A stretch of DNA of 64,000 nt from DASQPR01 sp963836775. Lineage in GTDB: Bacteria > Actinomycetota > Actinomycetes > Mycobacteriales > Micromonosporaceae. The stretch is from the NCBI GenBank assembly GCA_963836775.1, contig CAWIKR010000003.1, forward strand, positions 372,001 through 436,000. Reading direction: 5' to 3'. The translations under genes and the position numbers were made by a program. Shown piece by piece: positions 51,662-61,082 of the stretch (positions within the stretch are counted from its first letter, which is position 1; each line of letters opens with the position of its first letter). Under the pieces are notes generated by a model, which was not told the origin of the DNA, did not search any database, and was given only the letters and a program-made list of their open reading frames with translations.

Positions 51662-52714
51662 CTATGACTTGAAGCCGAGCGGCAGGTATTTGTCCACGTT
51701 GTCCTTCGTGATGGTCTCCGAAGCCAGCACGATCTGCTGCGGAACTTGCAGCTCGACCAGGTCGGACATGCCCTTGCCCTGGGCGATCAGGCGGGCCAGC
51801 GAGATCGCCGACGACGCCATGCTCGGCGGATAGGTCACGGTCGCCACCAACGGCGAGTCACCGCTCTTGATGTGCTGCATGGCGTCCAGCGATCCGGCGC
51901 CACCGACCATGAAGAACTCCTTGCGGCCGGCCTGCGAGATGGCCGCGAGGACGCCGACGCCCTGGTCGTCGTCGTGGTTCCAGATGGCGTCGATCTTCGG
52001 CGCCGCCTGCAGCAGGTTGGCCGTGACGTCCTGACCGGACTGGACGGTGAACTGCGCCGCCACCCGGTTGGTCACCTTGAGACCGGCGGTGCCGAGCGCG
52101 TCCTTGAACCCGCGTGACCGGTCCTGGGTCAGCGGCAGGCTGTCGATGCCGGCGATCTCGGCGATCACCGGGTTGGACTTGCCCTGCAGCTTGCCGGCGA
52201 TGAAGACGCCGGCAGCGTAGCCCATGCCGTAGTTGTCGCCCTTGATCAGCAGCCGGGAGGCGGCCGCGTCGGAGAACTCCCGGTCCAGATTGATCACCGG
52301 GATGCCGGCTTGCATGGCGGACTTGCCGGTGGCGGTCAGCTGGGCACCGTCCTGCGGCAACAACACGATCGCGTCCGGCTTCTGCGCGATCAGCGTCTGC
52401 AGCGCCGCGACCTGAGCCGGCGCGTCCTTGCCCGCGTCGACGGCCACCAGCTTGACGTCCTTGTAGAGGCCGGCCTGCTTGTTGGCATTGTCGGTGATCG
52501 CCCGGATCCAGCCGTGGTCGGCGGCGGGGGCGGAGAAGCCGATGGTGACGGTCTTGCCGACGGCCGCGTTGTCGCCGCCGGTGACCTTGGTCTGGCCGGA
52601 GTCATTGTTGTCCGTGCCGTTGGATGTGCACGCTGCGGTGAGCAGCAGGCCCGCGCCTGCGACGCCACCGACCAATAGCCGGCGGCGACCCGGATCTGCC
52701 TGCGACTGTGCCAT
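51662..52714 (-). CDS. Sugar ABC transporter substrate-binding lipoprotein (RbsB-like)
   Basis: The protein has 350 residues. The twin-arginine-rich signal ends in the lipobox LTAAC with C29. The periplasmic-binding-protein fold (PBP1, ribose/xylose type) shows TIGFSAPAADHGWIRAITDN, GDNYGMGYAAGVFIAGKL and a final DKYLPLGF. AGGAGG precedes the ATG. It is the extracytoplasmic receptor of the sugar ABC transporter whose permease lies 127 bases upstream. The sugar is not determined; the context favours a pentose. Confidence 0.9.
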   Translation of the reverse strand: MAQSQADPGRRRLLVGGVAGAGLLLTAACTSNGTDNNDSGQTKVTGGDNAAVGKTVTIGFSAPAADHGWIRAITDNANKQAGLYKDVKLVAVDAGKDAPAQVAALQTLIAQKPDAIVLLPQDGAQLTATGKSAMQAGIPVINLDREFSDAAASRLLIKGDNYGMGYAAGVFIAGKLQGKSNPVIAEIAGIDSLPLTQDRSRGFKDALGTAGLKVTNRVAAQFTVQSGQDVTANLLQAAPKIDAIWNHDDDQGVGVLAAISQAGRKEFFMVGGAGSLDAMQHIKSGDSPLVATVTYPPSMASSAISLARLIAQGKGMSDLVELQVPQQIVLASETITKDNVDKYLPLGFKS

Positions 52715-52840
52715 GACGACCTCCTGGTCGACTGCGATTTCAATTGGATGATGGGTGTGGTGAGCCGCGCCTACGTCGAGCGCGCGACGAATGCGTAAGG
52801 AGTGCTATGTGGTTGGCCGGGATGCGGACTGCGTGCCCGG

Positions 52841-53926
52841 TTAGGTGCCGGCGGCGGATTCGGCGAGTGGTGGCCCGGATTGGTGTGGCGGATCGGACGA
52901 CGCCAGCCGCCCTCGCCGCGGAGTCGTGAGCCGGAACTGCTGCACCAGGACTGCGCCGACGATGATCAGGCCTTGAGCGATGAGCTGGTATTCCAACTGC
53001 AGGTTGTTGACGACGAACAGGTTGCTGATCTGGGTGAAGACGAGGACGCCGAGCACCGATCCGACGATCGTGCCGCGCCCACCGGCGAGGCTGGTCCCGC
53101 CGATGATGGCTGCCGCGATGGCCTGCAACTCATACAGATCACCGTGGGTGGACGAGCCGGCATTGGAGAGCGAGGTGACCATCACCGCCGCGATGCCGCA
53201 GCACAGGCCGGACAGCGCGTAGATGATCAGGGTGTGCCGGCGGATGTTGATGCCGGCCAGCCGGGCCGCCTCGGAGTTGCCGCCGATGGCGACCGTCTGC
53301 CGGCCGAAGGTGGTCCGATTCAGCAGGATCCAGGCCAGCGCCGCGACCACCAGGAAGATGATGACCAGCAGCGGGATGCCCACCACGTCGATGACCGCGA
53401 GCCGGTTGATGCTGTTCAGATGCACGATCTGGGTGAGCTTGCCGGAGATCTTCTGGGCCAGACCCCGGGCCGCCACCATGGTCGCCAGCGTGGCGATGAA
53501 CGGGACCATCCGGCCGTAGGCGATCAGGATGCCGTTGACCGTGCCGGCCAGGGTGCCGACCACCAGCGCCGACACGATCACCATGCCGGGGCCGTAGCCC
53601 TGCGTCGCCTGCGTCGTGCTCCAGACGCTGGCCAGCGCGAGCAGTGCGCCGACCGACAGGTCGATGCCGCCGCTGATCATCACGAACGTCATGCCCACCG
53701 CGACCACGCCGATGCTGGCCGCCTGCCGCAGCACGATGACCTCGTTGTTGGTGAAGCGGCTGAAGTCCAGGAAGATGTCGGGCCGGGAGAAGGCGCCGAT
53801 TATCAAGAGAATCAGCAGTACGCCGACGAGGCCCACGTTGCGGCGGATCGGTTCACTGGCGTCGTCCCGCCAGTAGCGCGATCGTGCTGCCGCGGCGGGC
53901 GGAGCCGTTTGGACGATCTGGGTCAT
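52841..53926 (-). CDS. Sugar ABC transporter permease (RbsC/XylH-like)
   Basis: The protein has 361 residues with about nine membrane segments. It carries family motifs GISGGIDLSVGALLALASV-like (VMISGGIDLSVGALLALAS) and GRQTVAIGGNSEAARLAGI with AIAAAIIGGTSLAGGRGT. All are typical of the RbsC family. GGAGG precedes ATG 53926. It works with the lipoprotein downstream and the frameshifted ATPase upstream. Confidence 0.92.
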   Translation of the reverse strand: MTQIVQTAPPAAAARSRYWRDDASEPIRRNVGLVGVLLILLIIGAFSRPDIFLDFSRFTNNEVIVLRQAASIGVVAVGMTFVMISGGIDLSVGALLALASVWSTTQATQGYGPGMVIVSALVVGTLAGTVNGILIAYGRMVPFIATLATMVAARGLAQKISGKLTQIVHLNSINRLAVIDVVGIPLLVIIFLVVAALAWILLNRTTFGRQTVAIGGNSEAARLAGINIRRHTLIIYALSGLCCGIAAVMVTSLSNAGSSTHGDLYELQAIAAAIIGGTSLAGGRGTIVGSVLGVLVFTQISNLFVVNNLQLEYQLIAQGLIIVGAVLVQQFRLTTPRRGRLASSDPPHQSGPPLAESAAGT

Positions 53927-53972
53927 GCGGTGCCTCCTTCCGATTGAGTGCGGGATGGATCCCGGTGCCGGG

Positions 53973-55509
53973 TTATCCGATGGCCGGCGGCTCGGCCGTG
54001 ATCGAGCCGGCCATCACCAGATCGAGGACGGCGTCTTCGTCCAGATCGGCGGCTGGTGCTTCGTGGACGATCCGGCCCTCGCGCATGACGAGCGACACGA
54101 TCGGCCAGCCCGAGCACCTCCGGAACCTCGCTGGAGACCAGAAGGACCGCCACGCCACGCTCGGCCAGGCGCCGGATCAAGCCATACAGCTCGGTCCGCG
54201 CGCCGACGTCGACGCCGCGCGTGGGCTCGTCGAGGAGCAGGAGCTTGAGTGTGTTGTCGCGGCCGACCAGCCACCGCGCGAGCACGACCTTCTGCTGGTT
54301 GCCGCCGGAGAGGGTGCGGGCCCGCCGGCGCACGTCGGCGGGATGCAGTGCGAGGTTGGCGGTGACGTCCCGGGCGGCCGCGGTCTCGGCGCCGGCGTTG
54401 CTGAAGCCGATCCGCGGGTAGTGCCGGAGGGCGGCCAGCGTCACGTTGCGCCAGATCGGCTCGTCCAGCAGGAGAGCCTGGCTCTTGCGCTCCTCCGGCG
54501 CCAGGCCGACTCCGGCCCGGACCGCCGAACCGACGGTCTTCACGGCCGTTCCGGCGACGTCGACGGTGCCGGCGGTCGGCTAGCCGCGCGCCGTAGATCG
54601 TCTCCAGCACCTCGGATCGGCCGGATCCGACCAGGCCCGCGATGCCGAGGATCTCGCCACTGTCGGACCGTCAGGCTGACGTCTTCGAATTCGCCATACC
54701 GGGTCAGGTCTGGTGACCGTGAGCACCGGTGCGGCGGCCTCGTCCAGCGGCTGCTCCCGCGGCGGGATCAGATATTCGATGGTGCGGCCGGTCATCCGGC
54801 GGACCAGGTCCCGGTGCGGGGTGGTGCGAGCCGGCAGGTCGGTGGCCGCGGTGCGGCCGTCCTTGAGCACGGTGACGCGATCGCCGATCTCGCGGATCTC
54901 ATCGAGCCGGTGCGAGATGTAGAGGACCGCGATGCCGTCGGCGGTCAGATCCCGGATCAGCCGGAACAGATTGGCCACCTCATCGTGCGCCAGCACCGCG
55001 CTGGGCTCGTCCATGATGATGAGCTGAGCCTCGTGGGACAGCGCCCGGGCCATGCTGACCACCTGCTTGGCGGCGGTCGCGAGCTTGCCGACCGATCGCG
55101 GTCACCGGGATATCGGGTGGCCCAGGCGCCGCATGATGGTCGCGGACCGGCGGCGCAGGTCGCCCCGCTGGACGAAGCCGAGCCGGCGCGGTTCGTGGCC
55201 GAGGAAGATGTTCTCCGCGACGCTGAGGTCGTCGACCAGGTCGAGCTCTTGATAGATGGTGGCGATGCCGGCCTTCATGGCGGCCAGCGGATTGGCGAAG
55301 CTGATCTCCTGGCCGCGCAGCTTCAGGGTGCCGTCGTCGGGCTGATGCGCGCCGGACAGGATTTTGATCAGCGTGGACTTGCCGGCACCGTTCTGTCCCA
55401 GTAGGCAGTGCACCTCGCCGGGGACGATGTCCAGGTCGACGCCGTCGAGTGCGCGTACGCCCGGGAACGTCTTGACCACTCCGGACAGCTCCAGGAACGG
55501 CGTGCTCAT
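53973..55509 (-). pseudogene. Sugar ABC transporter ATP-binding protein (RbsA/XylG-like), multiple frameshifts
   Basis: The expected two-domain ATPase of about 510 residues is recognisable throughout. Domain 1 has GVVKTFPGVRALDGVDLDIV, Walker A GQNGAGKST, and AQLIIMDEPSAVL. Domain 2 shows LGIAGLVGSGRSEVLETIYG, LSGGNQQKVVLARWL and LLLLDEPTRGVDVG. The frame changes about six times: near 55100 and 55085 (a compensating pair around an in-frame TGA), near 54710, 54665, 54590 and 54095. The neighbours are intact. It is either a decaying gene or a local sequencing problem, and most changes are single G/C bases. If truly broken, the transporter lacks its ATPase. Confidence 0.85.
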
Positions 55510-55519
55510 CGCGGCCCCC

Positions 55520-56704
55520 TCATCGCTGGTCTCCGGCACCGCTGTAGGCGAGGTTCGAGGCGAGCAGCGCACCGCCCACGACACCGGCCCGCGGGCCCAA
55601 CTCCGACAGCACTACCGGCAGATTCCCGGTGGCCAGTGGCAGCGAGCGCCGGTAGACGACGCTGCGGATCTCGGCGAGCAGCAGGTGCCCGACCGCGGCC
55701 AGGCCACCGCCGATGACGATCATCGACGGGTTGATGAAGCTGACCAGACCCGCGAGCACGTTGCCGACCCGGCGGCCGCCGTCGCGGATCAGACCGATGC
55801 AGACGGCATCGCCGGCCGCGGCGCCCTCGGCGACATCCACCGCGGAGATATCTCCGCTGTCGGCCAGCCGTGCGGCGAGCATCGGGGACGTGCCCGATCG
55901 CGCCGCCGCGAGGGCGTCGCGTGCCAACGCCGCGCCACCGAAGAGCGCTTCCAGGCAGCCGACGTTGCCGCACGTGCACAACGGACCGGCGTCCTCGACC
56001 TTGACGTGGCCGATGTCGCCGGCGCAGCCGTCGGTGCCTCGATAGACCTCTCCGCCCAGGTAGATGCCGCACCCGATGCCAGTGCCGATCTTGACGAACA
56101 GCAGGTTCGAGGCGGCGTGCGCGACACCGCCATGGACCTCGCCGACCGCCATGATGTTCACGTCGTTGTCCACCACCACCGGGCAGCCATGCTCGCGGGC
56201 CAGCAGGTCGCGGACCGGGTAGCGATCCCAGCCCGGCATGATCGGCGGGGACACCGGCACGCCGTCGCGGAAGCTGACCGGGCCGGGGACGCCGATGCCG
56301 ATGGCGTGCAGGCGTTCGTAATGCCCCTCGGCGCGGAACTTGCCGAGCACCTCGTTGACCGTGGCGAGAACCGATTTGGGACCGCTGCGGATGTCGATCG
56401 GCTGGCTGTAGGCCGCGATCGGCTCCAGCGAGCCGTCGGTCACCTCGACATCGATGCTGGAGGCGCCGAGGTCGACGGCGGCGAACCGGATCTCCGGCGA
56501 CAGCGCGACCAATGTGGACCGTCGCCCGCCACGGGATGCCGCGAACCCGGCCTCCCGGATCCACGAGGCCTTCGTCAGCGCGTCGATCTCGGCAAGGATC
56601 CGTTGGCGCGGCACGCCGAAGCGGTCCGCCAGCTCGGCGCGGGATGTCGGTCCGGCGTCGCGCAGCAGCGTCAACAGCCGGTACGACAGCGAATCCGAGC
56701 TCAT
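55520..56704 (-). CDS. ROK-family transcriptional regulator 1
   Basis: The protein has 394 residues. The N-terminal winged helix (SRAELADRFGVPRQRILAEID, about 21-41) is followed by a ROK sugar-kinase-like domain with AAVDLGASSIDVEV, GIGVPGPVSFRDGVPV and the zinc motif GPLCTCGNVGCLEALFGG. ROK regulators repress sugar genes until a sugar or its phosphate binds. It is the first gene of the transporter operon, 10 bases from the RbsA-like gene, so it likely regulates its own operon. A 7-bp inverted repeat lies at 56790-56818. Confidence 0.9.
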   Translation of the reverse strand: MSSDSLSYRLLTLLRDAGPTSRAELADRFGVPRQRILAEIDALTKASWIREAGFAASRGGRRSTLVALSPEIRFAAVDLGASSIDVEVTDGSLEPIAAYSQPIDIRSGPKSVLATVNEVLGKFRAEGHYERLHAIGIGVPGPVSFRDGVPVSPPIMPGWDRYPVRDLLAREHGCPVVVDNDVNIMAVGEVHGGVAHAASNLLFVKIGTGIGCGIYLGGEVYRGTDGCAGDIGHVKVEDAGPLCTCGNVGCLEALFGGAALARDALAAARSGTSPMLAARLADSGDISAVDVAEGAAAGDAVCIGLIRDGGRRVGNVLAGLVSFINPSMIVIGGGLAAVGHLLLAEIRSVVYRRSLPLATGNLPVVLSELGPRAGVVGGALLASNLAYSGAGDQR

Positions 56705-56789
56705 CGAGCTGACTCCAAACGCGGGGGCGAGGCGTTACCGGGTGGCTACCTTGGGTCAGAACTGTACGAGCTTTTGATCGCGCCGTAAA

Positions 56790-56818
56790 GAACTTTTGAC
56801 TGCAACGAAACAAAGTTC
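56790..56818. promoter_or_regulatory. Inverted repeat upstream of ROK regulator 1
   Basis: GAACTTT (56790-56796) and AAAGTTC (56812-56818) are perfect inverted arms 15 bases apart, in an AT-rich stretch within the 138-base gap before the operon. It is a candidate ROK operator. Confidence 0.45.
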
Positions 56819-56842
56819 GGCACGTTTGGTTAAAAGTGCTGG

Positions 56843-58060
56843 TCAGGCTGCGGTGGCTCTGGTGGCAATCCACCCGGCCGGGTCAGCGACCACCGCCTGC
56901 ACCGCCGCGTACGCGGATCCGCGTACCGCGGCGTCGCTGCCGAGCGTGCTCGGAACCACGGTCACCGGCGTCCACCGCGCCGCCAGCACCCGCCCCTGGG
57001 TTTCCCTATCCACCGCGGGTTGCAGCCACACCTGCAGCGGCGCGAAGAAGCCGCCGAGCACCACCGTGTCGATGTCGAGCAGGTTCACCATGCCGGCGAT
57101 GGCGACACCGAGGGCCGTGCCGGCCCGGTCCAGCGCGGTCACCATCGGCAGGTTGCCGGACTCGGCGAGAGCGGCGAAGTCGGCGGCACGGGCATCCGCC
57201 GGCAAGCTCCGGCCGGCTTCGGTCCGGATCGCGTCCTGGCCGGCGAACTGCTCCAGGCAACCGCGCGCGCCACACCGGCAGAGCGGGCCGTCCGGGTGGA
57301 CCGCCACGTGGCCGATCTCGCCCGCGAACCCGCGGCCACCGCGCATCACCTGGCCATTGACCACGATGCCGGCGCCGATGCCGATCTCGCCGGAGATGTA
57401 GACAAAGCTCGCCGGTGCCTGCGGATTGGCCGCCATCTCACCGATCGCGGCCAGGTTCGCCTCGTTGTCGACGGTGATCGGAAATCCGCCCAGACGCTCG
57501 GGAATGACGACATCGCGCCAGCCCAGGTTGGGCGCGAGTGGCACCCGGCCGGCGTGCACCAGGCCGGGCACGGCCAGCGTGGCGCCGGCGATGGTCAGGC
57601 CGGCGGCGTCGGCGGCCGCGGCCGCGTCGTGCGCCAGATCGTCGAGCTGGGCCAGGGCGTCGGCGGCGGATCGAGGGCGCTGGTCGGCATAGACCACGGC
57701 GTGGTGGCGCACCCGGCCGGACAGGTCGACCACGCACGCCGCGAGGTAGTCGACATTGACCTCAAGGCCGAGGCCGGCCGCCGCCCGGCCGCTCAGGGCC
57801 AGGCCCATCGACGGTCGGCCGGCACCGGATCGCGGCGCCGGCGCCACCTCGGTCAGCAGGTCCGCTCGGACCATCTCGTCCACCAGGGTGGAGACGGTGG
57901 CGCGGGTGAGGCCGGAGCGGGCGGCGAGCTCGGCCCGGGACAGTGCGGCCGGGGCGCGCTGCACCAGCCGCAGGAGCAGCTCGAGGTTGTGTTCGCGCAG
58001 GTCACCCTGCCGAAGCGCACCCGGATCAGCGATCACGTTTGCCATCCTTGAAGTCGCCAT
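56843..58060 (-). CDS. ROK-family regulator 2 (XylR-like)
   Basis: The protein has about 405 residues. The helix-turn-helix LSRAELAARSGLTRATVSTLVDEM (about 43-66) precedes the ROK domain with GLGLEVNVDYLAACVVDLSG, FVYISGEIGIGAGIVV and zinc motif GPLCRCGARGCLEQFAG. It is divergent from xylA across 72 bases, the standard place for XylR. ATG 58060 is used; ATG 58045 and TTG 58096 are possible. It probably represses xylAB without xylose. Confidence 0.88.
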   Translation of the reverse strand: MATSRMANVIADPGALRQGDLREHNLELLLRLVQRAPAALSRAELAARSGLTRATVSTLVDEMVRADLLTEVAPAPRSGAGRPSMGLALSGRAAAGLGLEVNVDYLAACVVDLSGRVRHHAVVYADQRPRSAADALAQLDDLAHDAAAAADAAGLTIAGATLAVPGLVHAGRVPLAPNLGWRDVVIPERLGGFPITVDNEANLAAIGEMAANPQAPASFVYISGEIGIGAGIVVNGQVMRGGRGFAGEIGHVAVHPDGPLCRCGARGCLEQFAGQDAIRTEAGRSLPADARAADFAALAESGNLPMVTALDRAGTALGVAIAGMVNLLDIDTVVLGGFFAPLQVWLQPAVDRETQGRVLAARWTPVTVVPSTLGSDAAVRGSAYAAVQAVVADPAGWIATRATAA

Positions 58061-58062
58061 GC

Positions 58063-58092
58063 TTGACAGCGTCAGCTCGCTGGAAAAATAAT
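58063..58092 (+). promoter_or_regulatory. Putative xylA promoter
   Basis: TTGACA (58063-58068) and AATAAT (58087-58092) are separated by 18 bases. The AT-rich stretch just downstream (58091-58112, TTCAACTACTTTACAAAATT) is a likely ROK/XylR operator. The whole 72-base gap also must serve the divergent regulator gene. Confidence 0.55.
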
Positions 58093-58132
58093 TCAACTAC
58101 TTTACAAAATTCCCCGAAGTCCGGAGTGACCC

Positions 58133-59305
58133 ATGTCTGACCAGCCCACACCCGCTGACAAATTCACCTTCGGCCTGTGGACGGTGGGCTGGCCGGCTCG
58201 TGATCCGTTCGGCGACGCCACCCGGGCGCCGCTGGACCCGGTGGAGGCGGTGCACCGGCTGGCCGAGCTGGGCGCCTACGGCGTCACCTTGCACGATGAC
58301 GATCTCATCCCATTCGGCTCGTCCGCCGACGAACGGGACCGGTGTATCGCCCGATTCCAGGCGGCACTCAAGGAGACTGGCCTGGTGGTGCCGATGATGA
58401 CCACCAACTTGTTCACTCATCCGGTCTTCAAGGACGGCGGATTCACCTCCAACGACCGCGCGGTGCGCCGGTTCGCGCTCGCCAAGGTGCGCCGCAACAT
58501 CGACCTGGCGGCCGAGTTCGGCGCGTCGACCTACGTGATGTGGGGCGGTCGCGAGGGCAGTGAATATGACCTGTCCAAGGACGTCGGCGCCGCCCTGGAC
58601 CGCTATCGCGAGGCGGTCGACACGCTGGCGGCCTATGTCGTCGAGCGCGGTTACGGCATCCGGTTCGCGCTGGAGCCCAAGCCCAACGAGCCGCGCGGCG
58701 ACATCCTCCTGCCGACCGTCGGGCACGCTCTCGCCTTCATCTCGTCGCTGGAACACCACGAGATGGTGGGCCTCAACCCCGAGGTCGGGCACGAGCAGAT
58801 GGCCGGGCTGAACTTCGCCCACGGCATCGCTCAGGCGCTCTGGCACGGCAAGCTCTTCCACATCGACTTGAACGGCCAGCGGGGCATCAAGTACGACCAG
58901 GATCTGGTCTTCGGCCACGGCGACCTGATGAATGCATTCGCGCTGGTCGACCTCCTGGAGCACGGCGGCCTCGGTGGCGGCCCGGTCTACTCCGGACCGC
59001 GGCACTTCGACTACAAGCCGTCGCGCACCGAGGACATGGCCGGCGTGTGGGCCTCGGCGGCCGCCAACATGCGGATGTATCTGCTTCTCAAGGAGCGGGC
59101 GCAGGCGTTCCGCGCGGATCCGGAAGTGCAGCAGGCGCTGGCCGACTCGGGAGCGTCGACGCTGACCGAACCGACGCTCGCCGCCGGCGAATCCCTGGAC
59201 CACCTGGCGGACGAGGCGTTCGACCCGGATGCCGCCGGCGAGCGCGGTTATGGGTTCGTCCGTCTCAACCAGCTGGCCATCGAGCACCTGATCGGTGCCC
59301 GATGA
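58133..59305 (+). CDS. xylA: Xylose isomerase
   Basis: The protein has 390 residues, the actinobacterial (class I) length. It starts with FTFGLWTVGWPARDPFG. The catalytic H54 and D57 lie in GVTLHDDDLIPFG, and the metal/catalytic E181 and K183 in EPKPNEPRGD. NPEVGHEQMAGLNF and HIDLNGQRGIKYDQD complete the site. It converts xylose to xylulose, which the next gene phosphorylates. GGAG lies upstream of the ATG. The stop overlaps xylB by ATGA. Confidence 0.96.
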   Translation: MSDQPTPADKFTFGLWTVGWPARDPFGDATRAPLDPVEAVHRLAELGAYGVTLHDDDLIPFGSSADERDRCIARFQAALKETGLVVPMMTTNLFTHPVFKDGGFTSNDRAVRRFALAKVRRNIDLAAEFGASTYVMWGGREGSEYDLSKDVGAALDRYREAVDTLAAYVVERGYGIRFALEPKPNEPRGDILLPTVGHALAFISSLEHHEMVGLNPEVGHEQMAGLNFAHGIAQALWHGKLFHIDLNGQRGIKYDQDLVFGHGDLMNAFALVDLLEHGGLGGGPVYSGPRHFDYKPSRTEDMAGVWASAAANMRMYLLLKERAQAFRADPEVQQALADSGASTLTEPTLAAGESLDHLADEAFDPDAAGERGYGFVRLNQLAIEHLIGAR

Positions 59306-60675
59306 CGATGGTCGCCGGGGTCGACTCGTCGACTCAGTCATGCAAGGTGGTGATCCGGGACGCGGAGACCGGTGCGTTGCTGCGGCACGGCAGCGCACCG
59401 CACCCGGATGGCACCGAGGTCGATCCGCAAGCCTGGCTGCACGCGCTGGAGGTGGCGGTGGCGGCGGCCGGGGGACTGGGCGACGTCGCCGCGCTCGCGG
59501 TCGGTGGTCAGCAGCACGGCATGGTGTGCCTGGACTCGGCCGGCGAGGTGGTCCGGGACGCGCTGCTGTGGAACGACACCCGATCCGCGAGCGCCGCCGC
59601 CGACCTGGTCGCCGAGATGGGCGGCGGGCAAGCCTGGGCGGACGCGATCGGATCGGTGCCGGTGGCTTCGTTCACCATCACCAAGTTGCGGTGGCTTGCC
59701 ACCAACGAGCCGGAGTCGATGGCGCGGACGGCATCGGTGTGCCTGCCGCACGACTATCTGACCTGGCATCTGTCCGGTCGAACGAGTTTCGTCACGGATC
59801 GCGGCGACGCCAGTGGCACCGGCTACTGGTCGCCGTCCGGGGATGCGTACCGCCTCGATCTTTTGAAGCTGGCCTGCGGCCAGGCGCCGCGCCTGCCCAC
59901 GGTCTTGGGGCCGAGCGCCGTCGCCGGCACCACGCACGGCGGCGTGACCCTCGGGCCGGGCACCGGTGACAACGCCGCGGCCGCGCTCGGCGTCCACGCC
60001 GGCGTGGGCGACGTGGTGGTGTCGATCGGCACGTCCGGGACCGTGTTCGGGGTTAGTCCGACCGCCACCGCGGACAGCACCGGGACAATTGCCGGGTTCG
60101 CCGACGCCACCGGCAACTACCTGCCATTGGTCTGCACGCTGAATGCCGCTCGAGTGCTGTCCGCCGCCGCCACGCTGGTTGGGTGCTCGCTGGACCAGCT
60201 GTCCGAGCTGGCGCTCGCGGCACCGGCCGGCGCCGAGGGCCTGACCCTCCTGCCCTACCTGGAGGGCGAGCGGACTCCGAACCGCCCGGACGCCACCGGC
60301 TTGATCAGCGGTTTGACCGGTGCCAACGCGACGCCGGCCAACCTGGCCCGCGCCGCGGTCGAGGGCATGCTCTGCGGTCTCGCCGACGGGCTGGACGCGA
60401 TCCGCGCAGCCGGCGTCCCGATCCGGCGTGTGCTGCTGATCGGTGGTGCCGCTCGGTCGTCGGCGGTGCAGCGGATCGCACCGGCCGTCTTCGGCGTGCC
60501 GGTGGCCGTGCCCGAGCCGTCCGAATACGTCGCCGACGGTGCCGCGCGACAGGCCGCTTGGGTGCACTCGGGTGCCGCCCAGCCGCCGGTCTGGCACGCC
60601 GCGCAGGTGCAGCGATTCGAGGCGGACCCGGCTCCGGCGATCCGGGAGCGGTACGCGGAACTGCGCGACCGCTGA
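59302..60675 (+). CDS. xylB: Xylulokinase
   Basis: The protein has 457 residues of the FGGY kinase family: GVDSSTQSCKVVIRD at the start (phosphate-binding), GGQQHGMVCLD (about 73-83), GTGDNAAAALG with the catalytic aspartate, VSIGTSGTVFGVSP, and VLLIGGAARSSAVQRIAP in the second domain. It turns xylulose and ATP into xylulose-5-phosphate for the pentose phosphate pathway. It overlaps xylA by four bases and is co-expressed with it. Confidence 0.95.
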   Translation: MTMVAGVDSSTQSCKVVIRDAETGALLRHGSAPHPDGTEVDPQAWLHALEVAVAAAGGLGDVAALAVGGQQHGMVCLDSAGEVVRDALLWNDTRSASAAADLVAEMGGGQAWADAIGSVPVASFTITKLRWLATNEPESMARTASVCLPHDYLTWHLSGRTSFVTDRGDASGTGYWSPSGDAYRLDLLKLACGQAPRLPTVLGPSAVAGTTHGGVTLGPGTGDNAAAALGVHAGVGDVVVSIGTSGTVFGVSPTATADSTGTIAGFADATGNYLPLVCTLNAARVLSAAATLVGCSLDQLSELALAAPAGAEGLTLLPYLEGERTPNRPDATGLISGLTGANATPANLARAAVEGMLCGLADGLDAIRAAGVPIRRVLLIGGAARSSAVQRIAPAVFGVPVAVPEPSEYVADGAARQAAWVHSGAAQPPVWHAAQVQRFEADPAPAIRERYAELRDR

Positions 60676-60718
60676 GCATCGGTGCACAGTGGGCCATCTC
60701 GGTGGCTCGTTGTTGACG

Positions 60719-60739
60719 CTACTGCGCATTGCGCAGTAG
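60719..60739. promoter_or_regulatory. Perfect palindrome in the PadR promoter
   Basis: Arms CTACTGCGCA and TGCGCAGTAG flank one T. The site ends 10 bases before the PadR start, so bound repressor would block expression. It is a likely auto-operator. Confidence 0.6.
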
Positions 60740-60749
60740 CTTGCACTGC

Positions 60750-61082
60750 GTGGACACCACCCAGCTGCTCAAAGGCGTCCTGGACCTGGCCGTTCTCGCG
60801 GTCCTCCGGGACGAAGACGGCTATGGGTACGACATCTTGCGACGGCTGCGCGCCGCCGGACTTGACGAGGTCGGCGACGCTTCGGTCTATGGCACCCTGC
60901 GCCGGCTCTACAACGCCGGCTTCCTGACCACCTATGTGGTGGCCAGCGAAGAGGGACCGCACCGGAAGTACTACGCACTCAACAAAACCGGTTCCGCCCA
61001 GCTGGAGCGCTCGGCCAAGGTGTGGCGCGGGTTTGCCACCGCGATGGACGCGCTGCTCGACGACACGGGAGGCAGGGCATGA
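60750..61082 (+). CDS. PadR-family transcriptional regulator
   Basis: The protein has 110 residues, a minimal PadR: LLKGVLDLAVLAVLRDEDGYGYDILRRL, then SVYGTLRRLYNAGFLTTY and the wing EGPHRKYYALNKTG. GTG 60750 gives the family start. A 21-base palindrome precedes it. The following membrane protein overlaps by ATGA and is the usual partner (HAAS-type protein). Confidence 0.9.
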   Translation: MDTTQLLKGVLDLAVLAVLRDEDGYGYDILRRLRAAGLDEVGDASVYGTLRRLYNAGFLTTYVVASEEGPHRKYYALNKTGSAQLERSAKVWRGFATAMDALLDDTGGRA

